Below are positions 1-11,427 of a stretch of DNA of 64,000 bases, piece by piece. How positions within the stretch are numbered: position 1 is the stretch's first letter; each line of letters starts with the position of its first letter. The stretch lies in contig NC_060019.1 of the NCBI RefSeq assembly GCF_021134715.1, positions 3,348,001-3,412,000 of the forward strand, in the 5' to 3' direction. This stretch comes from Daphnia pulex. Taxonomy: Eukaryota > Arthropoda > Branchiopoda > Diplostraca > Daphniidae. The notes under the pieces are model-generated. The model saw only the letters and a program-made list of their open reading frames with translations. It ran no database searches and was not told the DNA's origin. The position numbers and the translations under genes were made by a program.

Positions 1-778
<778 letters not shown>

Positions 779-1350
779 AAGACCCCTCTCTTCTTCGATT
801 CAACAGTGTGGAAGAAACATATAATGCCAATCTTTTAACAATTTCTCCTGTTTGCTCAAATTCTTGAATGTTATTTGATGGACTTAACTTGTAATGTTTA
901 GAGGGGGAAATATTAACGTCATTTTACTTCGGCAATATATTTTTTTTCTATTTTGCCCATTGTTAGGCAATAAAAATTGCTGCGGGAAATCTAATTTTAG
1001 CGATCATCTGGTTTAAAAAACAATAAAAAGAGGAAAGAAAAGAGCATATGTTAAATTATACAAGAAAGAAATTTTTTGAATGGATGAAAATTGACGGGTA
1101 TCATACGTTTATTTCCCACAGTCGTAGTCAAATCATATAACTATTCTCACGATTATGAAATAAGAATTTTATGCTTAGTAACCACGTTTAGCTCAGCTGA
1201 CAACACGTATTCAATATAATTCAGTGCTAAACCTGATCTATGACTACCGTGAGCTTATATTGTAAGAAATGAAGCGCACCCGTTATCCTTATTGATAAAC
1301 ATCATTAAAATGCTAGCCCAACATATGTTTTGGAATAATAATTTTTTCGC

Positions 1351-1905
1351 TTAATAATAACCCAATGGGAAACCACCGAATCCAGGATAAGCTGGAAATT
1401 GGCGAGCAGCGACAAAGTTGCGAAAAACGGGACCGGTGAAGTACGGCTGAGCGACTGGAACTGGGACAGGCAAGCTCTTATGTGTGTATTCCGGCTGCTG
1501 AACTGTCACTTCCGGTCGAACGTGGGTGTACTCGGTTGGCTGGTAGCTGACTTTGGAGAGAAGAGGAGCTCCCAAACCGAAGTTCATAGGGGATAGGAGA
1601 GGGTGGACAACGGGAGCGGTGTAATAGTACGGCTGGGCGACCATAACTAGGATAGGCAGGTCAGACACTTTTTTGAATCTATATTCCGGCTGCTGAACTG
1701 TGACTTCCGGTCGGACGTGAGTGTACTTGGCTGGCTGGTAGCTGACTTTAGAGAGGAGAGGAGCTCCCAAACGGAAGTTCATAGCGCTGGCAGCACCAAC
1801 GATAACCAAGAAAACGAAAATCTACAAGACAAAGCTAAAGGATTAATTTCCTTATTCTTTATTTGAAAAGAATCTATGAGAAGAATATTGGCATACCTTA
1901 TACAT
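1351..1905 (-). CDS. small secreted VQQPEY-family protein, internally doubled
   Basis: Secreted Pro/Val/Tyr-rich protein of the same family as the genes at 2802 and 5111. Exon 1 (1897-1905) encodes only Met-Tyr-Lys; a 75-bp intron follows; exon 2 is 1351-1821. The product is 159 aa, against 93 aa for its neighbours. After a hydrophobic signal peptide ending near ASA, it contains the family motif set (MNFxLGAPLLSKV, HVRPEVTVQQPEY, VAQPY-YTxPV) twice. The second MNFGLGAPLLSKV directly follows PVVHPLLSP, which looks like the fusion of two neighbouring genes by unequal crossing over. Low-complexity secreted proteins of this kind in arthropods are often structural or cuticular, but the sequence does not prove this. 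The frame is open throughout. The upstream TATA-like site is weaker than in the sister genes. Confidence 0.75.
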
Positions 1906-2801
1906 TTTTACGTGGAAATTTTAGAACCTTATTGAACCGACTGCTGACGGACAACTGCTCTGAATTAGTGCAGCACTGCAGCTATACAAAACAGAACAGC
2001 GAATGCGTGTCGTTAACCTAAATGGTGACGTACCGCACATCTGCACCGATTCTGATCAAATTTCCCACCTTTAGAATAGTCAAACTTGGCAGATAAAGGA
2101 GGTCAATGTAACAACTCCAAGCAAGGTGTACTGCAAATAAATTGTAAGTAATTTTTTCCGTGAACTTTATTCATATTATAGTGTTACGATAATGCCTACT
2201 GAAAAAAAAATAAAAAAATAAAGATCCCGTCATATAAAAATCCTTAAAATTTTTTATCCAATTCCAATCTACTTGTTCAAATATTGTATTTTTTAAAACA
2301 TAATCACGATTTTAAAAATTCTGGACATAACTAATTTTTAAATAAAAGAAAGGAAGCATTTTGGGGTGTTATATTGATGTATGAATGGGACACGTTATTA
2401 TAGGTTTTTGGTTTTCCCATACGTATAACGGAGAGATTTTCGATGAATGGAAATCGATGGGTTATTACGTTTATTCCCACAGACGTAATCAAATCGTCTA
2501 ACTATTCCCACGATTTTGAAATAAAATTTTTATTCTTAGTAATCACGTTTAGTTCAGCTGACAACAGCACAACACGCACTGAATGAAATTCGATGCTAAA
2601 CTTGGCGTTTTAACTCCGTGTAAATCGTGAGAAATGAATCGCTCCCGTTATTCACCTTGATACCATATAAAATAGACCGCAATAGCTCGATTTACGATTT
2701 TGAAATCAATTGACGTCATTAAAAAATCTTTTTTATTTTTGCGATCAAAGGGTCGAAGACTATAGAAACAATGTACGTAGAGGAATCATAAACGCTTTCG
2801 C

Positions 2802-3156
2802 TTAATAACCGAATGGGAAGCCACTGAAGCCGGGGTAAGCGGCAAACTGGGGAGCGGCGACAAAGTTGCGGACAACGGGAGCGGTGTAGTACGGCTGCGC
2901 AACTGGGACTGGAACAGGCACACTCTTGTATTTATATTCCGGCTGCTGAACTGTCACTTCCGGTCGGACGTGGGTGTACTCAGCTGGCTGGTAGTTGACT
3001 TTGGAGAGGAGAGGAGCTCCCAAGCCAAAGTTCATAGCGCTGGCAGCGGCAACGATAGCGAGGAAAACGAAAACCTTCAAACATAAAGCTAGAATTAATT
3101 ATCTAGCTTAATTTTAAAAGAATTTACGAGAAGCGATGCCGACATACCTTGTACAT
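2802..3156 (-). CDS. small secreted VQQPEY-family protein, 93 aa
   Basis: Two-exon gene: exon 1 at 3148-3156 (Met-Tyr-Lys), intron with GTATGT donor and AG acceptor, exon 2 at 2802-3074 ending in TAA. The start with a three-codon first exon is chosen because the same arrangement is conserved in all four family members here. The N-terminal VFVFLAIVAAASA segment is a signal peptide with likely cleavage after ASA. The mature chain is rich in Pro, Val and Tyr, with PEVTVQQPEY, SVPVPVPVAQPYYTAPV and an aromatic GFSGFPFGY tail. It has no cysteines, so it is not a disulfide-rich toxin-like peptide; a structural or cuticle role is an inference. It differs from the product at 5111 by essentially one residue (Ser/Gly in the tail). 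A good TATA box lies at 3238-3246 on the minus strand. Confidence 0.85.
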
Positions 3157-3237
3157 TTTTGAGTGGAAGTTTTTGGGACTTGAAGACTGAACTACTGCAA
3201 GCGGAGAAGTGCTCTGAATTAGTGCAAGATACGCGAT

Positions 3238-3246
3238 CTTTTTATA
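3238..3246 (-). promoter_or_regulatory. TATA box of the 2802 gene
   Basis: TATAAAAAG on the minus strand, about 80 bp upstream of the start codon at 3156. The same site with the same flank (CAACGTATAAAAAGA) is kept in front of the sister gene at 5111, which supports a real core promoter. Confidence 0.65.
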
Positions 3247-3837
3247 CGTTGAAAGTGATTCACGGTAATCGTCTTTTCACGGCCATCTTCTCACGTTCCT
3301 ATGGGAGTGGATCATACTCGTCCTTCTGCTATTGGCACTCCGACGCTCGGGGGCTACTCCACCCCGAAACGAGTCTGGCTTTGATTCTTCCAACCTGTGC
3401 TCAAATTCTTGAATGTTGTTTGATGAACTTCACTTTTAATGTTTAGAGGTGGAAATATTAACGTCATTTATCTTCGGCAACATTTTTTTCTATTTTGTAC
3501 ATCCTTTGGGAATAAAATTACTGCAGGAAACTCAGTGATCGTCTGTTTTAAAACAATAAAAAGAGGAGAAAAACAGCATAAGTGTGAATGCTATAAAAAA
3601 AAGACATTTTTTGAATGGATGAAAATTGACGGGTATCATACGTTTATTTCCCACAGTCGTAGTCAAATCATATAACTATTCTCACGATTATGAAATAAAA
3701 TGTCTATACTTAGTAACCAACACGTTAAGCTCAGCTGACAAAATAAAATATAACGCTAGACCTGATGCATGACATATTATTAATACCGTGCGATTATGTC
3801 GTGAATAACGCACCCGTTGACCAATCATAACCCATTT

Positions 3838-4207
3838 GTCAAATGGAAAACCACCGATCCGGGGTAAACTGCAAATTGGGGAGTAAGGTTGCGGACAACG
3901 GGAGCGATGTAGGACGGCTGGGCGATGGAACTGGGACAGGTACGCTCTTGAATTTGCATTCACTCTTGTACTTGTAAATTGAATTGTACGCTCCTGAACT
4001 GGTGCTTCAGGTCGGACGTGGGTGTACTTAGTTGGCTGTCATTTGACTATTGGGGAAATGGAGGTCCTAAACCGGAGCTCATAGCGCTAGCAGGAGCAAC
4101 GATAACGAGAAAAACGACAACCTTTCCAACGCAACACGTCTCTTTTAATATAATTATCTTTTTTTTTTAACAATCTACTGAGAAGAATATTGATGTACCT
4201 TATACAT
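3838..4207 (-). pseudogene. VQQPEY-family pseudogene
   Basis: A fourth copy of the small secreted-protein gene. The three-codon first exon (4199-4207, Met-Tyr-Lys) and its GTACAT donor survive, and the signal peptide is still readable in exon 2 from about 4122 (VVVFLVIVAPASAM). The reading frame then meets a TAG soon after SGLGPPFPQ. Downstream the family motifs persist only in fragments and different frames, with several indels. This is the block-2 counterpart of the gene at 1351. Confidence 0.75.
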
Positions 4208-5110
4208 TTTTGCATGGAAATTTTAGAACCTTGTGACTGACTGTTGGTGGACAACTTCGCTCGAATTAGTGGTAGTATATTTTATGCATAGCAGTAAAGC
4301 AGAACGACTGGTGCGTGCGTCGTTAACCTGTATAGTGACACTCAGCACACCTGTAGGTATAGCTTCTGGTCGACTTTACCACCTTCTTTTTTTGGTTCAT
4401 TTTAGCACCTTAAGAATAGTTGAAATAGGCAAATAAAAGGGTTTATTCCAAATAAATTTTCACTATTAAATTATTCATTAATCAGTATGATATAGCATAT
4501 AGTGCAGTGTATAAACCCCTTGAAAAGTACGAATAAATGAAAAAAAACGATCCTGTGATATAAAATCTACAGTAAAATATTTGTAAGAATATAACCAACT
4601 TCAGAAATTCTAGGCATAATAGATTTTAAAAGAGAGTTCTAAGGGTATTTTTGGGTGTTAAATTGTATAAATGGGAGCGTCTATTGGGACTTAGGTTTTC
4701 CCATAAGTATAATGGAGAGATTTTCGATGAATGAAAATCGAGGGGGTATTTCGTTGACTCCCACAATTGTAGTTAAATCGTATATAAACTATTCTCACGA
4801 TTTTGAAATAAAATTTTTATTCTTAGTAAACCACGTTTAGTTCAGCTGACTATATGTATTGAATGCTGATTGAATGAAATTCGATGCTAAACTTGGCATA
4901 TTAACTCCGCGAATCCATTGTGAGAAATGGATCTAACCCGCCTTGATACCAGCTCATATAAAAATAAACCAAAATAGCTCGATTTACGATTTTCGATACG
5001 GAAGTTGACAGTTGACAGTTGACGTCGTTAAAAAATCTTTTTTATTGTTGCGATCAAAGGGTCGAAGAGTATAGAAACAATGTACGTGGAGGAATCATAA
5101 AAATTTTCGC

Positions 5111-5476
5111 TTAATAACCGAATGGGAAGCCACCGAAGCCGGGGTAAGCGGCAAACTGGGGAGCGGCGACAAAGTTGCGGACAACGGGAGCGGTGTAGTA
5201 CGGCTGGGCAACTGGGACTGGAACAGGCACGCTCTTGTATTTATATTCCGGCTGCTGAACTGTCACTTCCGGTCGGACGTGAGTGTACTCAGCTGGCTGG
5301 TAGTTGACTTTGGAGAGGAGAGGAGCTCCCAAGCCGAAGTTCATAGCGCTGGCAGCGGCGACGATAGCGAGGAAAACGAAAACCTTTAAACACAAAGTTA
5401 TACAAAATTAATTTCTTTAATCTTTACTTAAAATAAAAAATGAATTAGAAAAATGATGCTGAAATACCTTGTACAT
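5111..5476 (-). CDS. small secreted VQQPEY-family protein, 93 aa
   Basis: Near-identical twin of the gene at 2802. Exon 1 is 5468-5476 (Met-Tyr-Lys) and exon 2 is 5111-5383, with GT-AG ends on an 84-bp intron. It has the same signal peptide, the same VQQPEY and VPVPVPVAQPYYTAPV motifs, and ends GFGGFPFGY. The almost complete identity of the two proteins, alongside more divergent introns and flanks, points to recent duplication, gene conversion or purifying selection on the coding part. Its role is unknown; a secreted structural protein is likely from composition. Confidence 0.85.
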
Positions 5477-5553
5477 TTTTTAGTGGAAGTTTTTGGGAGT
5501 TGAAGACTGATTGCAAGCGGAGAACTGCTCTGAATTAGTGCAAGAAACGCGCT

Positions 5554-5562
5554 CTTTTTATA
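5554..5562 (-). promoter_or_regulatory. TATA box of the 5111 gene
   Basis: TATAAAAAG on the minus strand, about 80 bp upstream of the ATG at 5476. Position and flank match the TATA box of the 2802 gene. Confidence 0.65.
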
Positions 5563-5712
5563 CGTTGAAAGTGATCCACGGTAATCGTCCTTTCACGGCC
5601 ATCTTCTCGCGTTCTCATGGGAGTGGATCGTACTCGTCCTTCTGCTATCGGCACTCCGATGCTCGGGGGCTACTCCACCCCGAAACGAGTCTGGCTTTAA
5701 TTTTGCCAACCT

Positions 5713-6740
5713 TGAATTTCGGAAGCGCGCTTGACGCTTCACTATCATTGTAAACAGATTAGCCAACAAATCTAAGCGAGCATGAGTGTGGACCCCATTA
5801 CTGATTTTCGCGTTCTTATTCTACGTTTACCTTGAATTCCTTCCCGGTTCAAAAACCGGCGTGAAAATGTCCTATTTACGTATCGATGTGATGAAACCGA
5901 AACTTTCGGTTTTTTGAAGCGATTTAATTCATTTGAATTATGGGGAAGAAATCGTTTAATAACTAACACATCCGTGAACTTTAATTCATTATCGCCTGTG
6001 ATAAAATACTATGCACCAAACCAAAAAGAAGAAACGTGAAAAATATTATGATATGAATAGCAAACAGTATGCCTGTTTTAAAAGTTGCCTATAGGGCGGC
6101 ACTGTCCGCCAATACCAGATAAAAGGGTAGGTACGGAAAATCTAACGGAAAAAAAACCAAGGCTCTCATACATCCGTGAGTGAATCTTGAATATCAAAAA
6201 GATTCCGGCACTATCCATTACGTTACTTTGCCCGCTGCGCATCTCCCAGAAGGTCAGTGTCCACAAACGGTCCAAACTTTTTATTTTACGTTTGTTTTTC
6301 GTTGATGTAGATTTAATTTACCCAGTATATCCATCTGATGAAATCAGATTTTTTTTTGAATTTTTGAAAAATGATTTCATAATCATTTTGTTGCTTTAGT
6401 TGGGTGTGTCGATCGGGACACTCACGAGTTTAAGCCCGGGGGCACCGATGCAATACATGACGGACTTGGGGTGATAGCTTCTTTTGAATTTTTATTATAC
6501 ATTGATCAAGTCCCGTTATTCTTTCCCGAGTCCGGGAGCAAGTTTCATAGACTTTTATTTTACGTTCTGCTGTTGTTCAACCCGCTCTTTTGTTTTTGAA
6601 CCATGGTTTTAGACAAAGTTTATTTACATTAGATACGCTTTGATTTAAATCTTCAAGGGAAATATTTGAGCTCGCTAGTGTGAAATAAATATTGAAACCT
6701 TTTTAGGAAAAATAAAATACTTACGGAACCCGAAGCAAAA
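5713..6740. other. intergenic, no gene seen
   Basis: AT-rich spacer between the secreted-protein cluster and the cysteine-rich gene. Short open frames here have no splice logic or recognisable motif. The last part upstream of 6741 should hold the promoter of the next gene, but I see no clear TATA box. Confidence 0.4.
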
Positions 6741-7485
6741 ATGACAATTTCCTTGTTGAAGGTAAGAAATATTTTGGAATTATTTTTAAAGTTAGTTAGA
6801 TACCAATTTATATTCTGGTGTTTTATTGTGCAGCCAATAGTTGCCTGTGTGCTAATAATAACCTTTAGCTTTGAATCATCAACTGTTTCCGGTTAGTTTG
6901 AATTTGTCATTTTACCCTTAAAAATTACTTCTGTTTAACTAATCAATAATTCTATGAATAGGTGATTCATTGGGTTCATGTGAAGGACTCAGAGTTGACA
7001 GGCTGGAAAAAGGTGAATTTATGACAGCCAGCAAATGCATTTCATTATTTGGCACATGCTGCGGTACCGAACCTGCCATTGACAAAGGTATAATTAAAAT
7101 AGATTACTTGATATTTATTTTTTTCCTGATCTTATTCTTTACATTTGTTAGCTAACGAAGACCCAAGAAAGATGAAATCCAGTGCTCTGTGCTACACTTG
7201 CTATAACAGCAACATCAGCGTAAAATGCACCGACGATTTGTTGAAAACTGAAGACAGTCTAGGGGCTGAATCCTGCCAGAGGCTTGGCGGTGTATGCTGT
7301 GATGCAACGTCGAACGGTTTGGTTCAATTTTTTATTTAACAATGAATTACACGAGTTGATAATTTTATTATGTTGAACAATTCGGACTAGGTGGTTCGGC
7401 TTTTAATGCTGAAGAATATTTGTATAATCATGGATCACAAGCGTGCAATTATTGCTACAGCGGAATTCCTCAAGTTAGCGGCTGA
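6741..7485 (+). CDS. secreted protein with two six-cysteine repeats, 154 aa
   Basis: Five-exon gene: 6741-6761, 6834-6891, 6962-7087, 7152-7316 and 7391-7485. All introns are 64-74 bp with GT-AG ends, phases fit, and the total is 465 bases ending at TGA. The N-terminus (IVACVLIITFSF) is a signal peptide. The mature part contains twelve cysteines in two repeats with the same plan: C, a gap of 15-18, C, six residues, CC, 21-23 residues, C-x2-C. Repeat 1 has CISLFGTCC then LCYTCYNS; repeat 2 has CQRLGGVCC then ACNYCYSG. The repeats predict paired disulfide folds in an extracellular protein. I do not recognise the family, so no function is assigned. It lies alone between the duplicated cluster and the second GGT gene. 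Confidence 0.75.
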
Positions 7486-7728
7486 GACAAAAAAATTTAT
7501 TTATGGCGATTTATTTATGCATTTCTTGAGATATTTAATTCAGTAATATTTATTTAAAGATTTAAATAAATTTATAACGCAATGTTTCATGGTCTGCAAC
7601 TCAAAATCTCATCATCTCCGATTGAATGAATTCATTGGTGAACCTCAAACCTCAACAACGTCGTCAATTGGTTTGATGATCTCATTTTCCTATCAGTTTT
7701 CTGGTGAGTTGACCCAATATTGAATCTA

Positions 7729-8061
7729 TTAGCTTGCCCTTGTATTGACCGGAAACAACTGTAATTGTTCCTGAAGTGGCTCGGGTAAAAATAGTATACC
7801 GGTCAAGGTTTTCACAAGGCCTGAACCGTCATCGTTCTTGTGTCGAAATTCACACTTTAGTCCATATAGTGTTACTTTTTGTTTGATACTGGCCACTGTT
7901 TGTTGGAGTGTCACCAGGGAATAACTTCGGTTATTAATGATTATTGCATTGTCTGTCCTGGTTACCCAGACGAAGGACTTGGGAAACTCACCGGCTCCGC
8001 GGAAAACGGAAGTGTAATGCATTCTCAAAGACCTGAGTTTTGCGTGCTCTGAAACTGACAT
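7729..8061 (-). CDS. hypothetical protein, 110 aa, single exon
   Basis: Uninterrupted frame with a true ATG at 8061 and TAA at 7729. Composition is protein-like, with mixed charged and hydrophobic segments (for example NNRSYSLVTLQQTVASI and TLTGILFLPEPLQEQLQLF). There is no signal peptide, membrane segment or motif I can name. It could be a small gene, the last exon of a longer one, or a fragment of a mobile element. The minus-strand frame at 8173-8457 is less convincing and is not joined here. Confidence 0.35.
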   Translation of the reverse strand: MSVSEHAKLRSLRMHYTSVFRGAGEFPKSFVWVTRTDNAIIINNRSYSLVTLQQTVASIKQKVTLYGLKCEFRHKNDDGSGLVKTLTGILFLPEPLQEQLQLFPVNTRAS

Positions 8062-8815
8062 ATTTTTGCCATAAGTGTCTGTAGAGAGGTCAAGGTTTCC
8101 TCATTTATGAGTGTAACAGCCACACCCTTTTTCTCAATCCAAAGAGAAAACACCAGAAGTGTTCGTGATGTATCAATAAAAGCCGGCAATAACGCGAGAA
8201 GGAAGGTTGAGGAGTGGACGGGAACCAGACGTCACTTTAGTGATCCAGTCATCCAGCCCGTGAGGACCGTGACTCCGTGCGCTAACCCAGTGCATTGTTG
8301 GGACAAAATTGAATTCTGTGCGCCCATTAAGAAAATTCAATTCAGAAAAATCGATGTAAACATCACGCCGCATTACGCAATTATTGCAGAGTAAAAGTAA
8401 AAGTGCAGTGGGGGAGTCGGAGATTTGGAAACCTGAAAACTCTCGACTCAAGGTCAACGCCGTGAGTAAATCTAAAAAAAAAAGGAATCACTTTTTTTAA
8501 ATCAATAGAAAAGGTAGCCTTGATTGGCTACAACTACATGTTAGCTGAAAGACGAAATCGTGAACAAAAGAAGTGAAGTGTGTATATCTGCAAGGTCAGC
8601 AGTGTGGCAAACCGGTTGTTCTCTTTGTATTTGTCTTCAGTTGGAAAAAGGTATACAGCCGAACAAGAATTCAACTTTGAAAGTCCAGCGCACAACAGTT
8701 ATAATCACAGCGAACGAAATCTGCTTCCTTGATTTCACGTGTTTTTCGTTTTACGTCGTTTCAAATTCTTAATTTTCGTTGTTCCATCTGTGCAACGTAT
8801 CTTCTGCAACACATC
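8062..8815. other. intergenic upstream of the second GGT gene
   Basis: Open frames on both strands at 8107-8457 lack splice support and recognisable motifs. The region presumably includes the GGT promoter, but no clear TATA box is seen. Confidence 0.35.
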
Positions 8816-11427
8816 ATGGCAAAAGAGTAGGAAACCTTTTATCACATTCCTCGATATTTTCTAGACAACTTGACAACTTCCTAGTTTTGCGAACAACAGA
8901 TTTTTGAATAGTGTAGACATGACGTATTTACATTGCGTTTTGTTTCTTGTGCTGTGTTTGCCTATAAGTCGGAATAACATCATCATTTACAAAGAGACGC
9001 ATTTTAACTGAATTGTGAAATTGTTGTATAAACCAGCGGATAAATAATTAACGATTTCAAACTATTGTTATTATTATTATTATTATTTTTTTAATGCAGA
9101 AACAGAAAAAAGTTGTTGACAAGAATATTTTGGACAACCGTTGCTTTGGTATTAATGGCCTTACTGGGCGTTGGGATGATATTCGAAATTTTCGATCTCA
9201 AGAAGGTCACGACCCCATCCAAATTGGGAAAATTCAAGAAAGCGGCTGTCAGCTCTGGCGGCATACCTTGCTCGAAAATCGGACGGTATTATCGCAGATT
9301 ACAATTATAATTAATAACATTTGAGTGGTTCTCTTAATTCTTCTTCTTTTTTTGCAGTGTGGTGTTGGAGGACGGAGGAAATGCAGTCGATTCCGCGATC
9401 GCCACCGCCTTTTGCATCGGCGCAGTTAATCCCCAGAGTGCCGGAATTGGCGGAGGCTTTTTTATGACCCTCTACGATCCAGTGAACCAAACAGCTCAAT
9501 GTCTCGACGCACGAGAAGTAGCGCCTATCGCCGCCACCAAAAATATGTTTCAAAAGAAGCCATCTAGCTCTCAATATGGTCAGAGAGTTGGTAGAAAACC
9601 CCCGCGTGATTAAAATAATTTATCTTGTTGTTCTTGCGTGTGGTATAGGTGGTTTGGCCGTTGCGGTTCCGGGGGAATTAGCTGGATATTGGGCTGCCCA
9701 TCAGAAGTACGGGAAACTACCTTGGTCTCGTTTAGTTCTACCAACTGTTGAAATGGTTGAAAAAGGAATTGAAGTCAACAGTCACCTCGCCAACGCGTTG
9801 AAAGTGGAACAGCAATTGATCATGGAAGAGCCTTCAATGCGGTAATTTCATTATATTGCCCTACATGCTGTATTAATTTGCTACAAACTGTGATGTCGTT
9901 TACAATTAGAGTTTTTTTGAATGAAGAGACGGGTCAAGTAAAGAAATTAGGCGAAGTCGTGAAGAATCCAACATTCGCTCAGACATTGAAAACGATCGCT
10001 AGCGAAGGTGTTGGCAGTTTTTACAATGGAATCCTAGGCGACACATTAGTTGAGAATATACAGAAGAAAGGTGGAATTATAACCAAAGAAGACTTGATGC
10101 AATATCGGTAATTATAATCATGGCGAATGATTTGCCGTTTCTATATCAAGGCAGTTATTAAATCGTTGCGTTGTTCAACAGCCCCGAATGGAAGGCTCCC
10201 ATCAAAGTGGAATTGAAAAACAAAATTACAGTGTACTCTATGCCACCACCAGGATCAGGAATTTTGACTGCTTTCATCCTCAACATTTTAGACGGTCACA
10301 TTGAAAGCGAAAACACTGGAAGGTCGTCTCGTGATCCAAGTAATTACCATCGGATTGCGGAGACCTTTAAGCACGCCTTCGCACAACGATCGAAATTGGC
10401 CGACCCTAATTTCGTTCCTGAAGTAAACGAGGTTAGATCAAATCATAAAGTCACGAAATCATTCGTAGAGTATACCTTAAACCTATTTTTTTTTTTGGTT
10501 CTAGTTGATTGATATCCTGTCGTCTAAAGCTCTGGCTTCTGAAACCTACGCTAAAATCAACGACTCATTTACTTCTAACAACCCAGAATTTTACGGCGCA
10601 GTTTCCTACAGTCCGGAGGATCATGGCACTTCTCACATTTCTGTCCTGGATGGTAATGGAATGGCCGTCGCCATCACGTCAACTTTGAATCACTTGTAAG
10701 CATGAAAACAATGCACACTTCACCAAAAGAAAATAGCTACTAAAATAGTTAATTGAATTGTTGCAGCTTTGGGGCTGGATTTGCTTCAGAGCAGACTGGT
10801 ATAATCCTGAACGCTGAGATGGATGACTTTTCTACCCCGAACGTCCACAAATACGAGATGCCTCCCAGTCCAGTGAATTTCATTGAACCGGGTAAACGGC
10901 CCTTGTCTTCCATGACGCCCACCATCCTCGTCAATTCGACAACTGGCCGTGTCCGTTCTGTCATAGGAGCGGCCGGTGGCACTAAAATCACTACAGCAAC
11001 AGCCTATGTAATAAGATCCAATAAGGAATATTCAAGAAATCAAATATTTTAACTCATAGAGTTGATTAGGCAATCATTCGAAATCTCTGGTTTGGTGAAA
11101 CGATCAAAGAAGCCATCGACAGTCCGAGGATCCATCACCAATTGTTTCCCATGAACTTTCAATATGAAAAAGGTTTTTCAGCGGTAAATTTTATTTACTA
11201 TTGGACATCGATTACCGGATAGTTTGAAGCTGTGCTAATTATTGAAATCTATATGACAGGACATAATCAAGGACATGGTGGAAAGAGGACACAATGTAAC
11301 CGATGGCGAGTACACGGGTGGGGCTACGGTGTGTGGCGTTACGGTGGAAAAGGACGGATTCATTTACGCAAATTCTGACTGGGGGAAAAGTGGAGGTGTC
11401 GATGGCATCGACGCAGTAAACTCATAG
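8816..11427 (+). CDS. gamma-glutamyltranspeptidase, complete, 590 aa
   Basis: Ten exons: 8816-8826, 9100-9285, 9358-9578, 9649-9841, 9910-10107, 10182-10431, 10505-10695, 10767-11007, 11070-11183 and 11260-11427. They sum to 1773 bases with every phase consistent. The tiny first exon (Met-Ala-Lys-Glu) is an inference: it is the only upstream ATG I found that fits the phase of exon 2. A single membrane anchor (TTVALVLMALLGVGMIF) marks a type II ectoenzyme. The large subunit shows GGNAVDSAIAT and AGIGGGFFMT. The autocatalytic nucleophile is Thr395 in DHGTSHISV (codon 10628-10630), which starts the small subunit. NAEMDDF and GKRPLSSMTPTI follow. The enzyme hydrolyses or transpeptidates glutathione outside the cell. 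Length is normal for the family and no lesion is seen. Confidence 0.9.

Larger units (their letters stand above)
838..5712. repeat. duplicated two-gene block (838-3397 and 3398-5712)
   Basis: Two adjacent direct copies of a block of about 2.3-2.6 kb. Copy 1 (838-3397) begins in the 3' UTR of the first GGT gene; copy 2 begins at about 3398 with the same text (CTCAAATTCTTGAATGTT...). Within each copy the order is the GGT-derived UTR fragment, a small secreted-protein gene of type 1 (1351 gene / 3838 pseudogene), then one of type 2 (2802 gene / 5111 gene). Both copies end with the same promoter-side sequence, closing with GAGTCTGGCTTT. Within each block the two genes also share flanks, for example the CACGTTTAG-TCAGCTGAC stretch near 1180, 2550, 3720 and 4830, so there were at least two rounds of duplication. 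Confidence 0.8.

Noticed and set aside
8107-8457. Overlapping frames on both strands
   Set aside because: Neither strand shows a motif or exon boundaries; they overlap each other.
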